From assembly GCF_019578655.1 (NCBI RefSeq), contig NC_063265.1, positions 21,624,285-21,688,284 of the forward strand: DNA of 64,000 bases. Reading direction: 5' to 3'. The DNA comes from Ricinus communis (lineage: Eukaryota > Streptophyta > Magnoliopsida > Malpighiales > Euphorbiaceae). Below, in pieces: positions 1 through 10,421 of the stretch (positions are counted from its first letter, which is position 1; every line of letters starts with the position of its first letter). The notes under the pieces are model-generated. The model made no database searches. It was not told the DNA's origin and saw only the letters and a list, made by a program, of their open reading frames with translations. The position numbers were made by a program, and so were the translations under genes.

Positions 1-61
1 TTTTTTATTGATTCTGACGAATTGGATCAAAAACAATTCTTGAATGAGGTATTCAACTCCA
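1..61 (+). pseudogene. ycf2: ycf2 internal fragment (plastid-derived)
   Basis: Frame 1 reads FFIDSDELDQKQFLNEVFNS, which I recognise as an internal part of the very large plastid protein Ycf2. The match ends at about base 61, where the sequence changes to trnE upstream DNA. Only ~20 codons of a gene of roughly 2,000 codons are present, with no start and no stop, so it cannot be functional. The reading frame happens to stay open through the tRNA to about base 234, but that is accidental. Confidence 0.75.
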
Positions 62-105
62 ACTCGGACCGAATCTTTTTTTGTTTTATGCCCCCTAAAG
101 TTATA

Positions 106-135
106 TTGACAATTTCAAAAAATTGTTCATACTAT
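106..135 (+). promoter_or_regulatory. Plastid-type sigma70 promoter of trnE (relict)
   Basis: A TTGACA (106-111) and a TACTAT (130-135) separated by 18 bp lie about 32 bp upstream of the tRNA. This is the classical -35/-10 arrangement used by the plastid-encoded RNA polymerase for the trnE-trnY-trnD operon. In the nucleus it should be silent. Confidence 0.6.
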
Positions 136-166
136 GAGCATAGTATGCTGGTGGTCGGGCAAATGC

Positions 167-239
167 GCCCCCATCGTCTAGTGGTTCAGGACATCTCTCT
201 TTCAAGGAGGCAGCGGGGATTCGACTTCCCCTAGGGGTA
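167..239 (+). tRNA. trnE-UUC: tRNA-Glu (UUC), plastid-derived copy with acceptor-stem mismatch
   Basis: A 73-base sequence begins gcccccatcgtctagtgg and contains the TTC anticodon in the loop ctttcaa. It folds as the plastid glutamate tRNA, which in chloroplasts also starts tetrapyrrole synthesis. At the 3' end the copy reads taggggta rather than tgggggta, so base 67 is A opposite C6 and one acceptor-stem pair is lost. Being a nuclear copy behind a plastid promoter, it is probably a pseudo-tRNA, although internal A and B box-like sequences could in principle allow Pol III transcription. Confidence 0.85.
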
Positions 240-310
240 GGGTATTACGAAAGGAAGTTGATCATGGATTCTTAATAAGTCTGGAATTGATTCTTCCTGG
301 GTCGATGCCT

Positions 311-2270
311 AATTTAATTATATGATATCAATTTCAAATAAGTCATTATTAATAAGTATTTATAAGGATAATAATATCTAAATAATAAAAAAATTAAATC
401 AACTATCAACTAATAAGAAAAAAAAAACTCTAAAATAGAGCTGATACAATCAGCAGCTGATTGAGACTAAATCAGTTATCAACTGTTGTTTCTTAAGTTT
501 TTACCAAACACTTTAATATAGCTACTGAGTAAAAAATAATTATCAACTGCATCAAAATTCTTAACCAAGTATTTTCTAAAATTAAAATTGTCTATTGTTT
601 AAATCTCACTAAGAATAAACTCCCCAACTGCTAAGAAACAAAGATGCATTACCTAGATATTTAGCTCATGATATAGAATACTATGAACTTGTAATATGTT
701 AGTACTTTCTTCTTTAAAAGATAATTATCCTAATTCTTTTTAAAGAGATGTTGATAATTTTTTGAAATTTCTAACAATTGTAATTTATATCAGCTTTAAA
801 TTAGAGTTTTTTTATAAACAGCTCTATTAATTTAAATATAATAACTAAATTATTTCTATTTATTTTTAAAATTCTAAACTAGAAAACTTAAAAATATCAT
901 CTCCTCTCTTTGTTTTTAGAAAAAGAATTTTTCAAAAGATAAAAGATAAATGCAAAAGAAATAACTCTAAAATATTTGAAAATAAACTATTGCTATATAT
1001 GTCTTCTAATTATTCCACTCAATATTTCTTATTATTATATTTACTTTTATTTTTTTATTAGTATCATCTATGCTTTTATAAAAATAAATTTAAAATGATA
1101 ATCTTATCTATTAATTACATGTTATATTATATTTAAAAACTCTTTATTAAATGGAATAACAAATGTGATACTTTCATTAAAAAAACAATTAACTGACACC
1201 TATATTGGTATAAACAATAATAATTATTGAATATTTTATCAAATATAATTATTAATCAGCTATTAATTATTAGCTACCATATATCATATATCAGCTGTTA
1301 GAAATAGCTACCGAGTACCGGCTACTGCAACAGCTTAATTAAAAAAGTCTTTCCTAGTTAATGATGGAACTCACTTCTATAAATATTAAATAGTCTATAA
1401 TGTTTGAGAGACTAAATTTAATTTTTTTAATACTAAATTTAAGACATAACTCCATACTTAACTTAAAATTAATTTGAATATCTCAAACAGGTACAATATT
1501 GCACTAAAATATGTACGGATGCAATCGATATTATGTACGGATTATACATGGAATTATATTTCAGTTGGCTAGAAGTCCATTGGGAGACTTTTCAACCTGA
1601 TGCTAATTAAAGGAAAGTAATAAGGATAATATATCCAATTAATTAAGGATAAAAATTCATTTCTATTTACCGGAAAGGTAAAACGGATTAAGTAGCAAAT
1701 TGCCCTCTGAATTTGTTCGCTAAATCTAAATCACTCCAAATTAACTTTTTTAGCTAAATTACCCAATACATTTGCAAAATTAGTCGATAAGCCCCACATT
1801 CAAGACAGTGTATTACACATACTTTCGAAGGCAAGTGAATTATATTAGGAACAATTAAAATATTAATACAATTTTTTTGTTCTTTTCTCTCTTTTTTAGC
1901 TACAATGCTTGATAATTTTCTTCACATTCGAATGCAAAACTATATAAAAGAAAATTTGTCTTCCTCATTTATTAATTATTTTTATTGTCTTTATCATTTA
2001 ATTACAAAATTCAAGAAATAAAGCTTAAAAAGTAAAGGATAAAAAATTTGTTCTAAAAGTTATTCCTTAACAAAAACCCCACTTAAACATTTTACCTACA
2101 ATCTTAAAATTAAACAAAAAAAATGAGTAAAGTGTAAATGACCATAATACCATCACTTATTTCTCGTTTTACCAATAGGAAGTTAGGGTTTCAGTAAGAA
2201 CCACATCAATAATTTTTTGGGTATTTATATTAATTTAGTTTATTATGGTTTACTAATATATATTAATTTA
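311..2270. other. AT-rich region without recognised genes
   Basis: About 2 kb of strongly AT-rich sequence with many stops in all frames. The only notable stretch is around 1,670-1,830, where phrases such as caaattgccctctgaat resemble the terminal inverted repeats of Mutator-like elements. I could not match it convincingly to a partner downstream. No other structure is supported. Confidence 0.5.
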
Positions 2271-3110
2271 ATTCAGGTTAAAGGTGGAAAGAAGAGTTCT
2301 AAACTAATAAGATGCAATAAGAGAGAATCTATCCCATACCAAGGAGGAACTCAAAATGCCTAGAATCCAAGGGCTCACAGTCAAGAATACCTTCAATCTC
2401 ATAATGAATCAAGGAATGAAAGTACTATATGTGATGAAAATTCAGACAGGTTTTCTTATGCTATTTTTACTTCAAGAAGAAAGAATAACCAGTATATACC
2501 AGGATTAGGGATGCAACCTGTTAGAGGTTATGGTGTATTTATAGACCCAGTCTCAGGAAATGTTGTCATTACTGTAATGTGCATTTACTGTATGATGTTA
2601 AATGAAGTGTGTTATTTGAATGATGTTAATTTTAGTGATATTAATTTCTCTGTTTGATATTATTTACAACCTAAAACAAATTCTCAAAGGGTAATTTACA
2701 AGGAGGGGAAAAAAAGAACTGAGAATGAACTTGAACCCTCATTCATGATAGAGAGGAAGACAAGATTTAAAAAGTATGGCAAACAGTCCATTACTGCAAA
2801 TCAGTTGGAGGTATCATCCTTATTCTACAGCCTTTAAAATCTCTATCATCATTTCAATGTTTTAGCTTCTAACTAACCTTTTCATATTTCAGTCTAAAAA
2901 GCAGAGAAAGATTAAGAATCAATCTCTTAAAGGAAAGGGAAAGCATGTTCACTTTAAGATCACTAGCTAGATCTAAGAGAAAGAGCACCACTTCACAATT
3001 AGATAATGCCAAGAACAAGAAGAAAGCAAAGTAAGGAGAAAGTGGTTCTACTGACCCAACACCTCCTATTTTGATACAAGAATACATTTCTACTAGACCT
3101 CAATGAAGTC
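2271..3110 (+). pseudogene. Degenerate plus-strand coding remnant, possibly from a transposon
   Basis: The composition changes here to a less AT-rich, coding-like texture. Short open pieces appear in shifting frames: a stretch reading NQYIPGLGMQPVRGYGVFID around 2,490-2,555, then lysine-rich pieces around 2,690-2,820 and 2,890-3,040. Stops and frameshifts separate them, and an intervening AT-rich stretch (2,585-2,680) could be an intron. I do not recognise a family with certainty. The Gly/Pro phrase and basic tail are the kind of sequence seen at the C-terminus of plant transposon proteins. A GRF zinc-finger pseudogene lies downstream on the opposite strand, the same arrangement as at 60.8-62.9 kb. 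Confidence 0.3.
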
Positions 3111-3554
3111 AGGCCAATTGTTTATTGTTAATTAATCTTTAGCGAAATTTGACTTTTTATGGATATTGAGCAATCCAACAATAGGTTTTCTGTGAATTGA
3201 TTTAGTTAGTTTTGGGTTTTGCATTTTGTTCATTTTGTTCCTAGGATGCCAGTAATATATAATGGGTATTTATAACTTCTTTTATGGGTGATGGTTATGT
3301 TTGTAAAAGACAATGTTTATTGAAATATGTTTTCTAGTTTATTCCACTTTGTTGGTACTTCAGGTTTGTGAGACATGTGTCATATGCACAGATTTAAGCA
3401 CACTTCTGCTAAAGTTGTCATTTAGTACTTTTATCAAACACAAGGAATATGCATTATCATTTTGAATAAATTAATACCATTAGCTAATAATATACCACTC
3501 AAATGCATAAAATTACATATCCATTACTTTAGAATCATAAAACATCAATTACAG

Positions 3555-4095
3555 CTTCCATTGCTTAAAAATACATGAAGATTAAACCACCTAAACTTTG
3601 TAACATTCAACCTAAGACAAAGGAACAATTACAGCTCACTAGCCAACTCTAATGAGCTTCACAATTCTAAGACCCAAACTGTCATTTGAAAATGAGAACC
3701 AAAATTGAGAAAATGGTCATATCCATAACCACCACTTCTCTATTTTCCAGCTCCTATCCCTTTCAGCTTCAACATTTCTCACCCTTCGCAGGAAACCAGG
3801 TATGATTTGTTTTCCTCTTTTACATATCTCAGGATCAATCCATATAATAACTACATCCCTTGTTTCCTGAACCAAGCTTACAACATATAAATCTTCTTCC
3901 TAGATTTCTGTTAATCTATAAGGTTCTCACCATGCAACATCTCTAGTACAAGCAAAGAATCCCATCACCCTCCATAACCTTTACCTTTTTTCAGAATCAA
4001 AGAGACCGTGATTAAAGAAGAGAAGCCAAGATTAAAGAAGAGGGAAATAGAGATGAAAGAAAGAGAGACGAAGGAAAAGGAGAAAATTTAGATTT
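3555..4095 (-). pseudogene. GRF zinc-finger protein, degenerate
   Basis: Read on the minus strand, ~3,960-3,790 contains NRNLGRRFICC, then KGCSYYM and, one frame away, WIDPEICKRGKQIIPGFLRR. This is the core of the plant GRF-type zinc finger (C-x-C-G ... NPGRRF ... C-G-[FY]-[FY]-x-W-x-D), followed by the usual basic helix. The tail down to ~3,640 continues in the typical way for these short proteins. A frameshift lies between YY and WID, an in-frame stop precedes NRN, and the first cysteine pair is blurred. An A/G-rich leader lies upstream at 4,000-4,090. GRF fingers bind nucleic acid in several nucleases and helicases, but the role of the short plant proteins is unknown. Confidence 0.7.
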
Positions 4096-4384
4096 ACATA
4101 TAGGTAATTCTTACCCTAATCTAACCTAACTTTGAGATAATTCTATGTCATAAAAAAATCCACATTTCTTTCTGATGTGTTAAATAATTTCAAGTCTTTC
4201 ATCCACGTGTGCACCAATTTTAGGGAGACTTGGGAGAGACCTGATAAAAGCACGAATTTATCATTTTTTTAATAGGTTGCAACTTAATTATTATAAATAA
4301 AATTTGAAACACTAATTGTCATTTTTTAACAAGTTGGGACACCAAATGTGTAATTATCCCGCTTACAAAATAGGGCTAGCGAAT

Positions 4385-5470
4385 CTTATTAAGTTCAAAT
4401 TCTTTTATGTGCTACTGTTCTCAAGGCCAAAAAAATATAGGAAGGGATCTATGGCGCTCATGAGGCAGCTAGTGACATAGTTAAGAAAGCTATTCTCCAA
4501 GGATATTTTTAGCCGACCATGCACAAAGACACAAAGAAGCTCGTACGAGTTGGCGAGAAATGCCAAGAACATCAGAATGTGTCTCACCTACCTATCGCAC
4601 TGCAGTGTCCATTCATCAGCCCTTGGCCTTTTGCAGCATGGGGCATGGATATCCTTGGATTCTTCCCTCCTGTAGCAGGGCAAAAGAAGTTCTTACTGGT
4701 AGAAATTAACCACTTCACAAAGTGGGTAGAAGCTGAAACAATTGATTTCTTTTAGAGGGAGATCATGTGCAGATATGGCATTCCCCATACTGTGGTGACC
4801 GACAATGAAAAATAGTTTGATAATAAGGAATTTAAGGATTTTTGTACTTGTATGAAGGTCAACCTCAAATTCACCTTAGTAGCTCATCCTCAAACCAATG
4901 GGTTAACTGAGATAACAAATCAAACAATCCTCTAAGGCATGAAAAAGAGATTAGATGAAAGAAAAGGAAAATGGATTAACGAGCTTCACAATGTTCTATA
5001 GTCGTATAGAACAACATTTAGAACGACAACTGGTGAGACACCCTTCAAATTAGCCTATGGAGCAGAGGCTGTGGTATCAATAGAAATAGGATTGCCAACC
5101 TTAAGAGTGTAGTACTATGATGAAAAGAAGAACGAGGAGCACATGAGATTATGCCTGGATTTTCTAGAAGAGCGAAGAGTGGAAGCCAACATACGAAATG
5201 AAGCTTACAAGCATAGAATGTCTAAGTATGATGATCAGAGAGTCCGACCTAGGTCATTTTGCTTAGGTGAACTAGTAATGAGAAGAGCTAACATTAGCAA
5301 AGGAGGAGCAGACATTGGCAAGCTATAACCTAATTGGGAAGGCCCTTACAAGGTGGTAAAGGTACTTAAAGGAGGTGCATACAAGATAGCTGACATGGCA
5401 GGAAGAGAACTCCATCGGTCGTGGAATGTCTAAGTACTCAACAAGTACTATCAATAAACATCCGAGGATG
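4385..5470 (+). pseudogene. Tat-lineage integrase (3' part of pol)
   Basis: Translation gives the central core of a Ty3/gypsy integrase. WPFAAWGMDILGFFPP carries the first catalytic Asp, HFTKWVEAE follows, VVTDNEK is where the second Asp sits, and PQTNGLTEITNQTIL carries the catalytic Glu region. The C-terminal part GPYKVVKVLKGGAYKIADMAG follows, then WNV and the end. The zinc-binding N-terminus is reduced to fragments (YF*PTM, KCQEHQNVSH). At least five in-frame stops are present, for example after TIDFF and within NEK*FDN. The stretch 5,143-5,328 is the longest clean segment. Not functional; it could only be a source of small RNAs. Confidence 0.85.
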
Positions 5471-5592
5471 GCACAAGACACATTTTAAGTTTTAAGTATA
5501 TTATTTCCTGCTTTGATTTCATATATATTTTTGCTCATAAATAAAGTACAATTTTTCTGAGCATATAATTGATAAAGATGCCAATTTATACG

Positions 5593-5890
5593 CACCAAGC
5601 TCATCTCAGAGCACTTAGCATAAACTAGTGCACTACCTTAAAGGCGACACTATCAAGCGCACTGAGTTCATCTCAGAGCAGTTGGCACAAACCATTGGAC
5701 TACCTTAAAGACGCCACTAATAGATACACCGAGCTCATCTCAGAGCACTTAGCATAAACCAGGGCACTATCTTAAAGACTCCACTATCAGGCACATTGAG
5801 CTTATCTCAAAGCACTTTGCACAAATCAAGGCATTAACTTAAAGATGCCACCCTAGAAGCCTCGAGCCCATTTCTTAAGTGCCTTACACG
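5593..5890 (+). repeat. 67-bp tandem repeat, about 4.5 copies
   Basis: Units begin near caccgagctcatctcagag and recur every ~67 bp: starts near 5,593, 5,660, 5,730 and 5,796, with a partial unit to ~5,890. They differ by scattered substitutions. The array sits just behind integrase, before the antisense ORF, in the region where Tat elements often carry minisatellites. Confidence 0.8.
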
Positions 5891-6148
5891 ATTAAGATCA
5901 TAAGAAGTTGGACACAAAACAATCAACAAAGACAACTAAGCTTTCATACTTGGAGAATATCTAGATTCAGATATGAAAGTTTACCCCATTTTTTATTATT
6001 AAAGGTCTGTTAAAGTTTATTATATCTTCTGTATTACCGACTTACTATACTTGGCGAAATCTCAAAAAGGAAAGTTCAAAAAATAGAAAGTCACGGTGAA
6101 AAAGCTGATTTCATTAAATTAGGAAAAATATATACATGGTTGTGAAGC

Positions 6149-8141
6149 TCAAGAATCATTTACAATGTTCCGAGCTTCATTGAGATCACCCTTTACATCA
6201 AAATCATCTCCTAAAGGAGGAGCTGCACTAGCATCCTTAACCCCCTCGGTAGCTTGCTCCCTAGCCTTGTTATCGATCTCCTCAATATCTAACTCCTCGA
6301 GGAAGCTCAGGTTCACATCTGGGAGTCTAGCTTTCATAGCCTCCTTAATGGCCTCCTCATAGTTGGACAGAAGAAACGACATCTCTAAGTAAAAGCTACA
6401 TTTCTCAGCCTCCAGTTTCTTGCTAACTAGAGTTTGGTCAGTAAGTGTTGAAGTGATTGTAGCACACTCCAGCTGAAGCTCGGTAATGCGAAGATCAACA
6501 TTCTTCTTCCCAGCCGTGATGGAGTTAAGCTGAGTAGTTGCATTTTCTGCCTGAGCATTAGCCGCCTAGATCTCTTCTTCCCATTTGCACTTCTTAGCAG
6601 CAAACTCCTCAGCTTGCTTCTGAAGGATATGTTCGATATTCTCTGCTCTCACCCGATCATGGGAAGCCTGCTCGCTCAATTACCTCTCATAATGTTTCTG
6701 AGCATTTTCAAGAGGTACAACCTACTCAAAAGAAAAAAATTGTAGAAGAGATCGTAAAAAAATGGGAGAAGAGAGAACTTACCTAAAAGAGGAGAGACAT
6801 GCTGAGCGTGAAACTCGGAGGGATGAACACTGTCAAGCTCCCGAACATCAGCTTTAAATGAAAAAAACTTGGCAAGCTCCTTCGACAGGGAAGGCATTTG
6901 AACCGTTAGACCTGCCCTATATTTCTTTTCCAAATAAAGATGAGGGTCAGGACAACGGCCCGGCGTGGGAGTATCAACTTTCACGCAGCTATCCTCATCA
7001 ACCAATAGAGGACGTTTCTTTAGGTTTCGAGCAGGGGAAGGAGAGCACACCACAAAGGATTGATCCCTAAAAATAGGATCCATAATCGGATCAGTTGAAG
7101 TCGTGTTGACTTCAGGTGCATCATGAGAAACTAAGGTTGGAGCGGCAGCTAAAGAAGCAGAAGAGGATCCGACATGTCTCTTACTTTTGTTCAGCTTGAT
7201 TTTCTTCAATTGCTTCAAATCAATAATTGCAAAAATAGCACAAGTAAATAAGATCAGAGCTCTATAACAATAAATACAAAGTAAAAATACCAAAAAAGAA
7301 ATGCTAAGTAGGTAACTAACGTGCTGACACCTAACTCGGATCCTTATTCGTTGGAGTCGAGCTTAAAAAGGTACTACTCGATTAGAGGAGTAACAGGTAA
7401 CACACTCCCTTTCTTCTGAATGTTCATTAAAGTTCACTTATTTATAAGATCGGATTGAATGGTAAGCTTAGTTGGCCTTTCTGAGGGGAGGCACATGCCA
7501 TCTCCTTGGTAGGTTGGTAAAGTCTGTTTCGTGGCTGACCAAGAAAAAATGGTCGTGCCAGTTATCAACTGATAAAACGAGACCATTTAAAAGTTTAGAT
7601 CTAGCTCAAGCCCTCAGATATAGAAAAGAATACTCAGAAGCCTGAGCAACCAAGTAAAAACTGAACAAAAAATAAGGAGTTGGGACTATATTCAAATTTT
7701 TACAAAGTTGTTTCAAGGCAACTAGAGACGAACAGAGTTCGAATAAAGTTGGGCTATGGATACATTCATGTCAATAATGCCTAACTTAATAAAAAGGTCT
7801 AAAGGAAGCCTCAAACCGGCCTTAAGGTGCTCTTCATATATAACTATATGACCGGCCTTAGGCACACTATTTTCTAGAAAGTCTTTTGGGACCTCTTTTA
7901 AAGTGAAAGAGGTCGGGATTTTATACCAACATTGGATATACTCCAGTACATTCAAATCCATTTTAAAGGGATAAAGATGGTAGTCATTTTCACCATCATC
8001 GGAAGAAGAGTAAGGGCCCTCAACCTCTTCGTGAGAAGTAAGCCGGTGGTCAGGCATGTCTAGAGAACGAGTCGATGCGGACTCATCTCTGTCAACAACA
8101 ATGGTTTCTGGGCAAAGAGAAGAAAGGGGAGAAGGATCCAT
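6149..8141 (-). pseudogene. Antisense ORF of Tat element, Transposase_28-like
   Basis: On the minus strand a start at 8,141 (MDPSPLSSLCPE) opens a protein whose segment VIYEEHLKAGLRLPLD, then SIAQLYSNSVRL, matches the 'putative gypsy type transposon' domain (Pfam Transposase_28). The domain continues through 7,722-7,450 (KQLCKNLNIVPTPYFLFSFY, DNWHDHFFLVSHE). A Ser/Pro-rich linker follows at 7,290-6,780. The C-terminus (6,660-6,149) is coiled-coil-like, with many Glu, Lys and Ala, and ends LSFLEELDIEEID plus an acidic tail. Two or three stops and frame changes break it. The function of these antisense proteins is unknown; the orientation opposite to pol is typical of the lineage. Confidence 0.75.
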
Positions 8142-8608
8142 GACAACGAGAATGTGCAAAGGCTTAAGTCTAAAGAAGAAAAGAAGAAAAGAAAAACATA
8201 AGAGAGTAAAGGAACTTACTGGTGACAACTGAGAGCTTATTCGAAGGCACACTGAAGAAGAAAATGGAGAAGACAGAAAGATACTTAAAAATGGCAAGAA
8301 GTGTTTCACAAAGAGAAAACACCAAACTTATAGTAACATTCAGTGATGAAGATACCAGTCAAGAAAGGACATAACCGTCCTTGGTTTAAAAGCAAAACAA
8401 TGAGCAGTTATCATTAAAGGCGCGACACATGAAGCGTCCCAATGACATGTTAGACATTACAAACATTTGAAATTCAAACTGTTTAACTGACCTTACTTCC
8501 CGATTAAACAAAACACCGGCCTAATACTTTAAAACCATTAGAACTAGTCATCATGTAATAATTACTGAGCTCTAGAGAAGGAGGAATACCGAGCATAAAT
8601 ACTCTCAG

Positions 8609-8622
8609 ATAAAGGGGAGAAC
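8609..8622 (+). other. Polypurine tract of Tat element
   Basis: The sequence agataaaggggagaa lies directly before the LTR start at 8,626. A purine run in this place is the plus-strand primer of LTR retrotransposons and fixes the LTR boundary. Confidence 0.75.
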
Positions 8623-8625
8623 TAA

Positions 8626-9076
8626 TGATAACTAGGTATGATAAGCCAGCCTATCCCACCCTAGAAAGGCGGGATTGACCAAGAATCGATCTCCACCATG
8701 ACTGCGACTCTAAGGGAATATGTCCTGACAGGACTCTAGTTTTGGAGTCTAATCCGATCTAGAACTCTGAAGATGAACAAGAATACAAATTCTAATACAA
8801 TTAGGATGATCTACTAACATGGAGTTCTCTCCTAAATAGACTGGAAGACTGTCAACGTCTATAAAAGGAATGGGAACGTCACATATCAGGTACAAAATAT
8901 CTTACACGTTTAAGCACTTTAGCCACCCTCACATAAATTACTGACTTTATCATCGGAGTGAGTGACCGGATAACCCCGTCCGCTGCTTTCTAATCTTTTC
9001 TTGCATGTACCCCGAAGATTGAGGTCAGCCTTTGAAGATCTTTGTTGATAGCTCGCCTCAGCTGACTGAGTTATCA
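8626..9076 (+). repeat. Tat LTR (family 1), 451 bp
   Basis: The LTR begins TGATAAC and ends GTTATCA, a perfect 7-bp terminal inverted repeat. A TATA-like ctataaaagg lies at 8,859-8,868. The end (ttgatagctc...gagttatca) matches the sequence just before the primer-binding site at 30,060, showing that the element at 27.5-32.6 kb is the same family. The bases that follow, ataat, would be the target-site duplication, but the matching left flank is not in the window. Confidence 0.8.
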
Positions 9077-9115
9077 ATAATACTCATTCTTCTTCTTATT
9101 TTTTATTTCATAACA
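9077..9115 (+). repeat. Copia 5' LTR remnant
   Basis: About 39 bp (ataatactcattcttcttct...ttcataaca) match the last part of the 3' LTR at 13,797-13,835. The rest of the 5' LTR was displaced by the Tat insertion and is not found in the window. Confidence 0.75.
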
Positions 9116-9448
9116 CGTTATCAGCATGATTGCTTAAAACAAGATTCAAGGTAGAGTTTTTTTTTTTCATATTTAAAAATAAATTGCATGAAGCTATAGT
9201 CTATCTTTATTGAATTCACTATTGAATTCCCAAGGACCCATTTTAATTGTCTTAATGAGTATATAACATCTATTTCTTTATTTTGATTTTGTGGCTTTTA
9301 AATTTCTACTAAATTTCTTTGTTTTAGTCAAATACTAGTTTATATTGCAATTATAATTTTATCTACATTCTTTAGGATCATAGTATTATTTTTTTATTTA
9401 ATTTATTATAAATATATTATCTGATATTAGTTAATGTTAATTAATTTC

Positions 9449-9856
9449 TAGTTCCTGAAGAACTAGCATTATATATAGTTCCTTAAGAACTTTTATTATA
9501 AATTCTTGTTCTTGAAGAACTAGTGATATATAGTTTTTGAAGAACGTATATTATAAATTTTAGTTCCTGAAGAACTTATATTACAATTTTAGTTCTTAAA
9601 GAACCTGTACTATAAATTTTAATTTTTGAAGTATTTGTATAATGAATTTTAGTTCCTAAAGAACTTGCATTATAAATTCTAGTTCTTAAAGAACTAATAT
9701 TAGTTTTAGTTCTTAAAGAACTAGATAAATAAATAACTAAAAGTATAAATTCCTGAAGAATTTTGACCATAAGTTTTCGACGAACTAAGTATCTTGAAAT
9801 CTAGTATCCCAATTTATTAAGAAATTAATATTTTATGTTCTTGAAGAACTAAATAT
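9449..9856. repeat. ~30-bp palindromic tandem repeat in copia leader
   Basis: Ten or more units carry the near-palindrome agttcttaaagaact (variants agttcctgaagaact), spaced by AT-rich filler to a period of ~30 bp. The arms aGTTC and GAACt pair in each unit, so a transcript could form a row of small hairpins. Units decay to the right (9,750-9,856). Read on the minus strand the array encodes a repeated SSLRTKI-like peptide, which I regard as incidental. Confidence 0.85.
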
Positions 9857-9926
9857 ATTAGTCTTTAAAAGATTGATGCTAATTGACGTGTTATTTATTT
9901 TTCTTTATGTAGAAATGTAAAATATT

Positions 9927-10421
9927 ATGGATCCTACTCAATCGTTAGTAGGATTAAGAACAAATGATTTAGATTTTTGTCTTGCAAATAGTACTACCAC
10001 GCACACCATATTAAGAGATAATAAATATTTTTCTCACTTAACAATAGAAGAAACTTATGCCAATACAATATCTGGTAGTAAAAGAATAATTGAAGGCTCC
10101 GCAAGAGTAAATATATTACTACCTGGAGGTACATATTTCTTTATTAAAAATGCATTATTCTCTCCAAAATCTCATAGAAATTTATTTAACTTTAAAGATA
10201 TTCATCAAAATGGATATCATATTAAAACTACAAAAGTGGGGAATATAGAGTATCTCTATATTACAACCCTCACAATGAGAAAGAAATGTGTATTGGAGAA
10301 ATTACCTGCTTTCTCTTATGGCTTATATCACACATATATGTGTACTATTCAAACAAATGCGGTAGTAAATCAGAAGTTTACTGACCCAAATATTTTTCTT
10401 ATTTGGCATATGATCGAGTAG
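9927..10421 (+). pseudogene. Copia protease / GAG-pre-integrase region
   Basis: From MDPTQS the frame enters FCLANSTTTHTILRDNKYF, the copia aspartic protease region, where the usual catalytic D-S/T-G/A is here N-S-T. The fold then continues through SGSKRIIEGSARVNILLPGG and KNALFSPKSHRNLF. The end (NIFLIWHMIE) is the start of the GAG-pre-integrase zinc finger, whose histidines are partly lost. The 164-codon frame stops at 10,421. The missing catalytic Asp means no protease activity. Confidence 0.8.

Larger units (their letters stand above)
1..310 (+). other. Chimeric plastid-derived nuclear insert (NUPT)
   Basis: Two pieces of chloroplast genome are joined here. Bases 1-61 read as an internal ycf2 fragment. 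From about 62 the sequence matches the trnE-UUC upstream region, the trnE gene, the trnE-trnY spacer and the first ~11 bases of trnY (gggtcgatgcc, 299-309). After that, homology stops and AT-rich nuclear sequence begins. In plastomes ycf2 lies in the inverted repeat, far from trnE, so the join at ~62 happened during or before nuclear transfer. The insert may continue to the left of the window. The plastid origin is by recognition of well-conserved sequence; the exact junction bases are approximate. Confidence 0.85.
4385..9076 (+). mobile_element. Ty3/gypsy Tat-lineage retrotransposon, 5'-truncated
   Basis: The 3' half of a Tat-type element: integrase on the plus strand, a spacer with tandem repeats, a long antisense coding region, a polypurine tract and a 451-bp LTR. 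Gag, protease, RT, RNase H and the 5' LTR are missing; homology starts abruptly near 4,385. The LTR ends inside a copia LTR whose remnant follows, so this element inserted into an older copia element. Antisense extra ORFs between integrase and 3' LTR are a known trait of several plant Tat families such as Grande and Retand. Confidence 0.8.

Noticed and set aside
22..234. 70-codon plus-strand frame across the plastid insert
   Set aside because: It runs from ycf2 sequence through spacer into the tRNA; an accident of the fusion.
6165..6362. Plus-strand frame of 65 codons
   Set aside because: Shadow of the antisense Tat ORF C-terminus.
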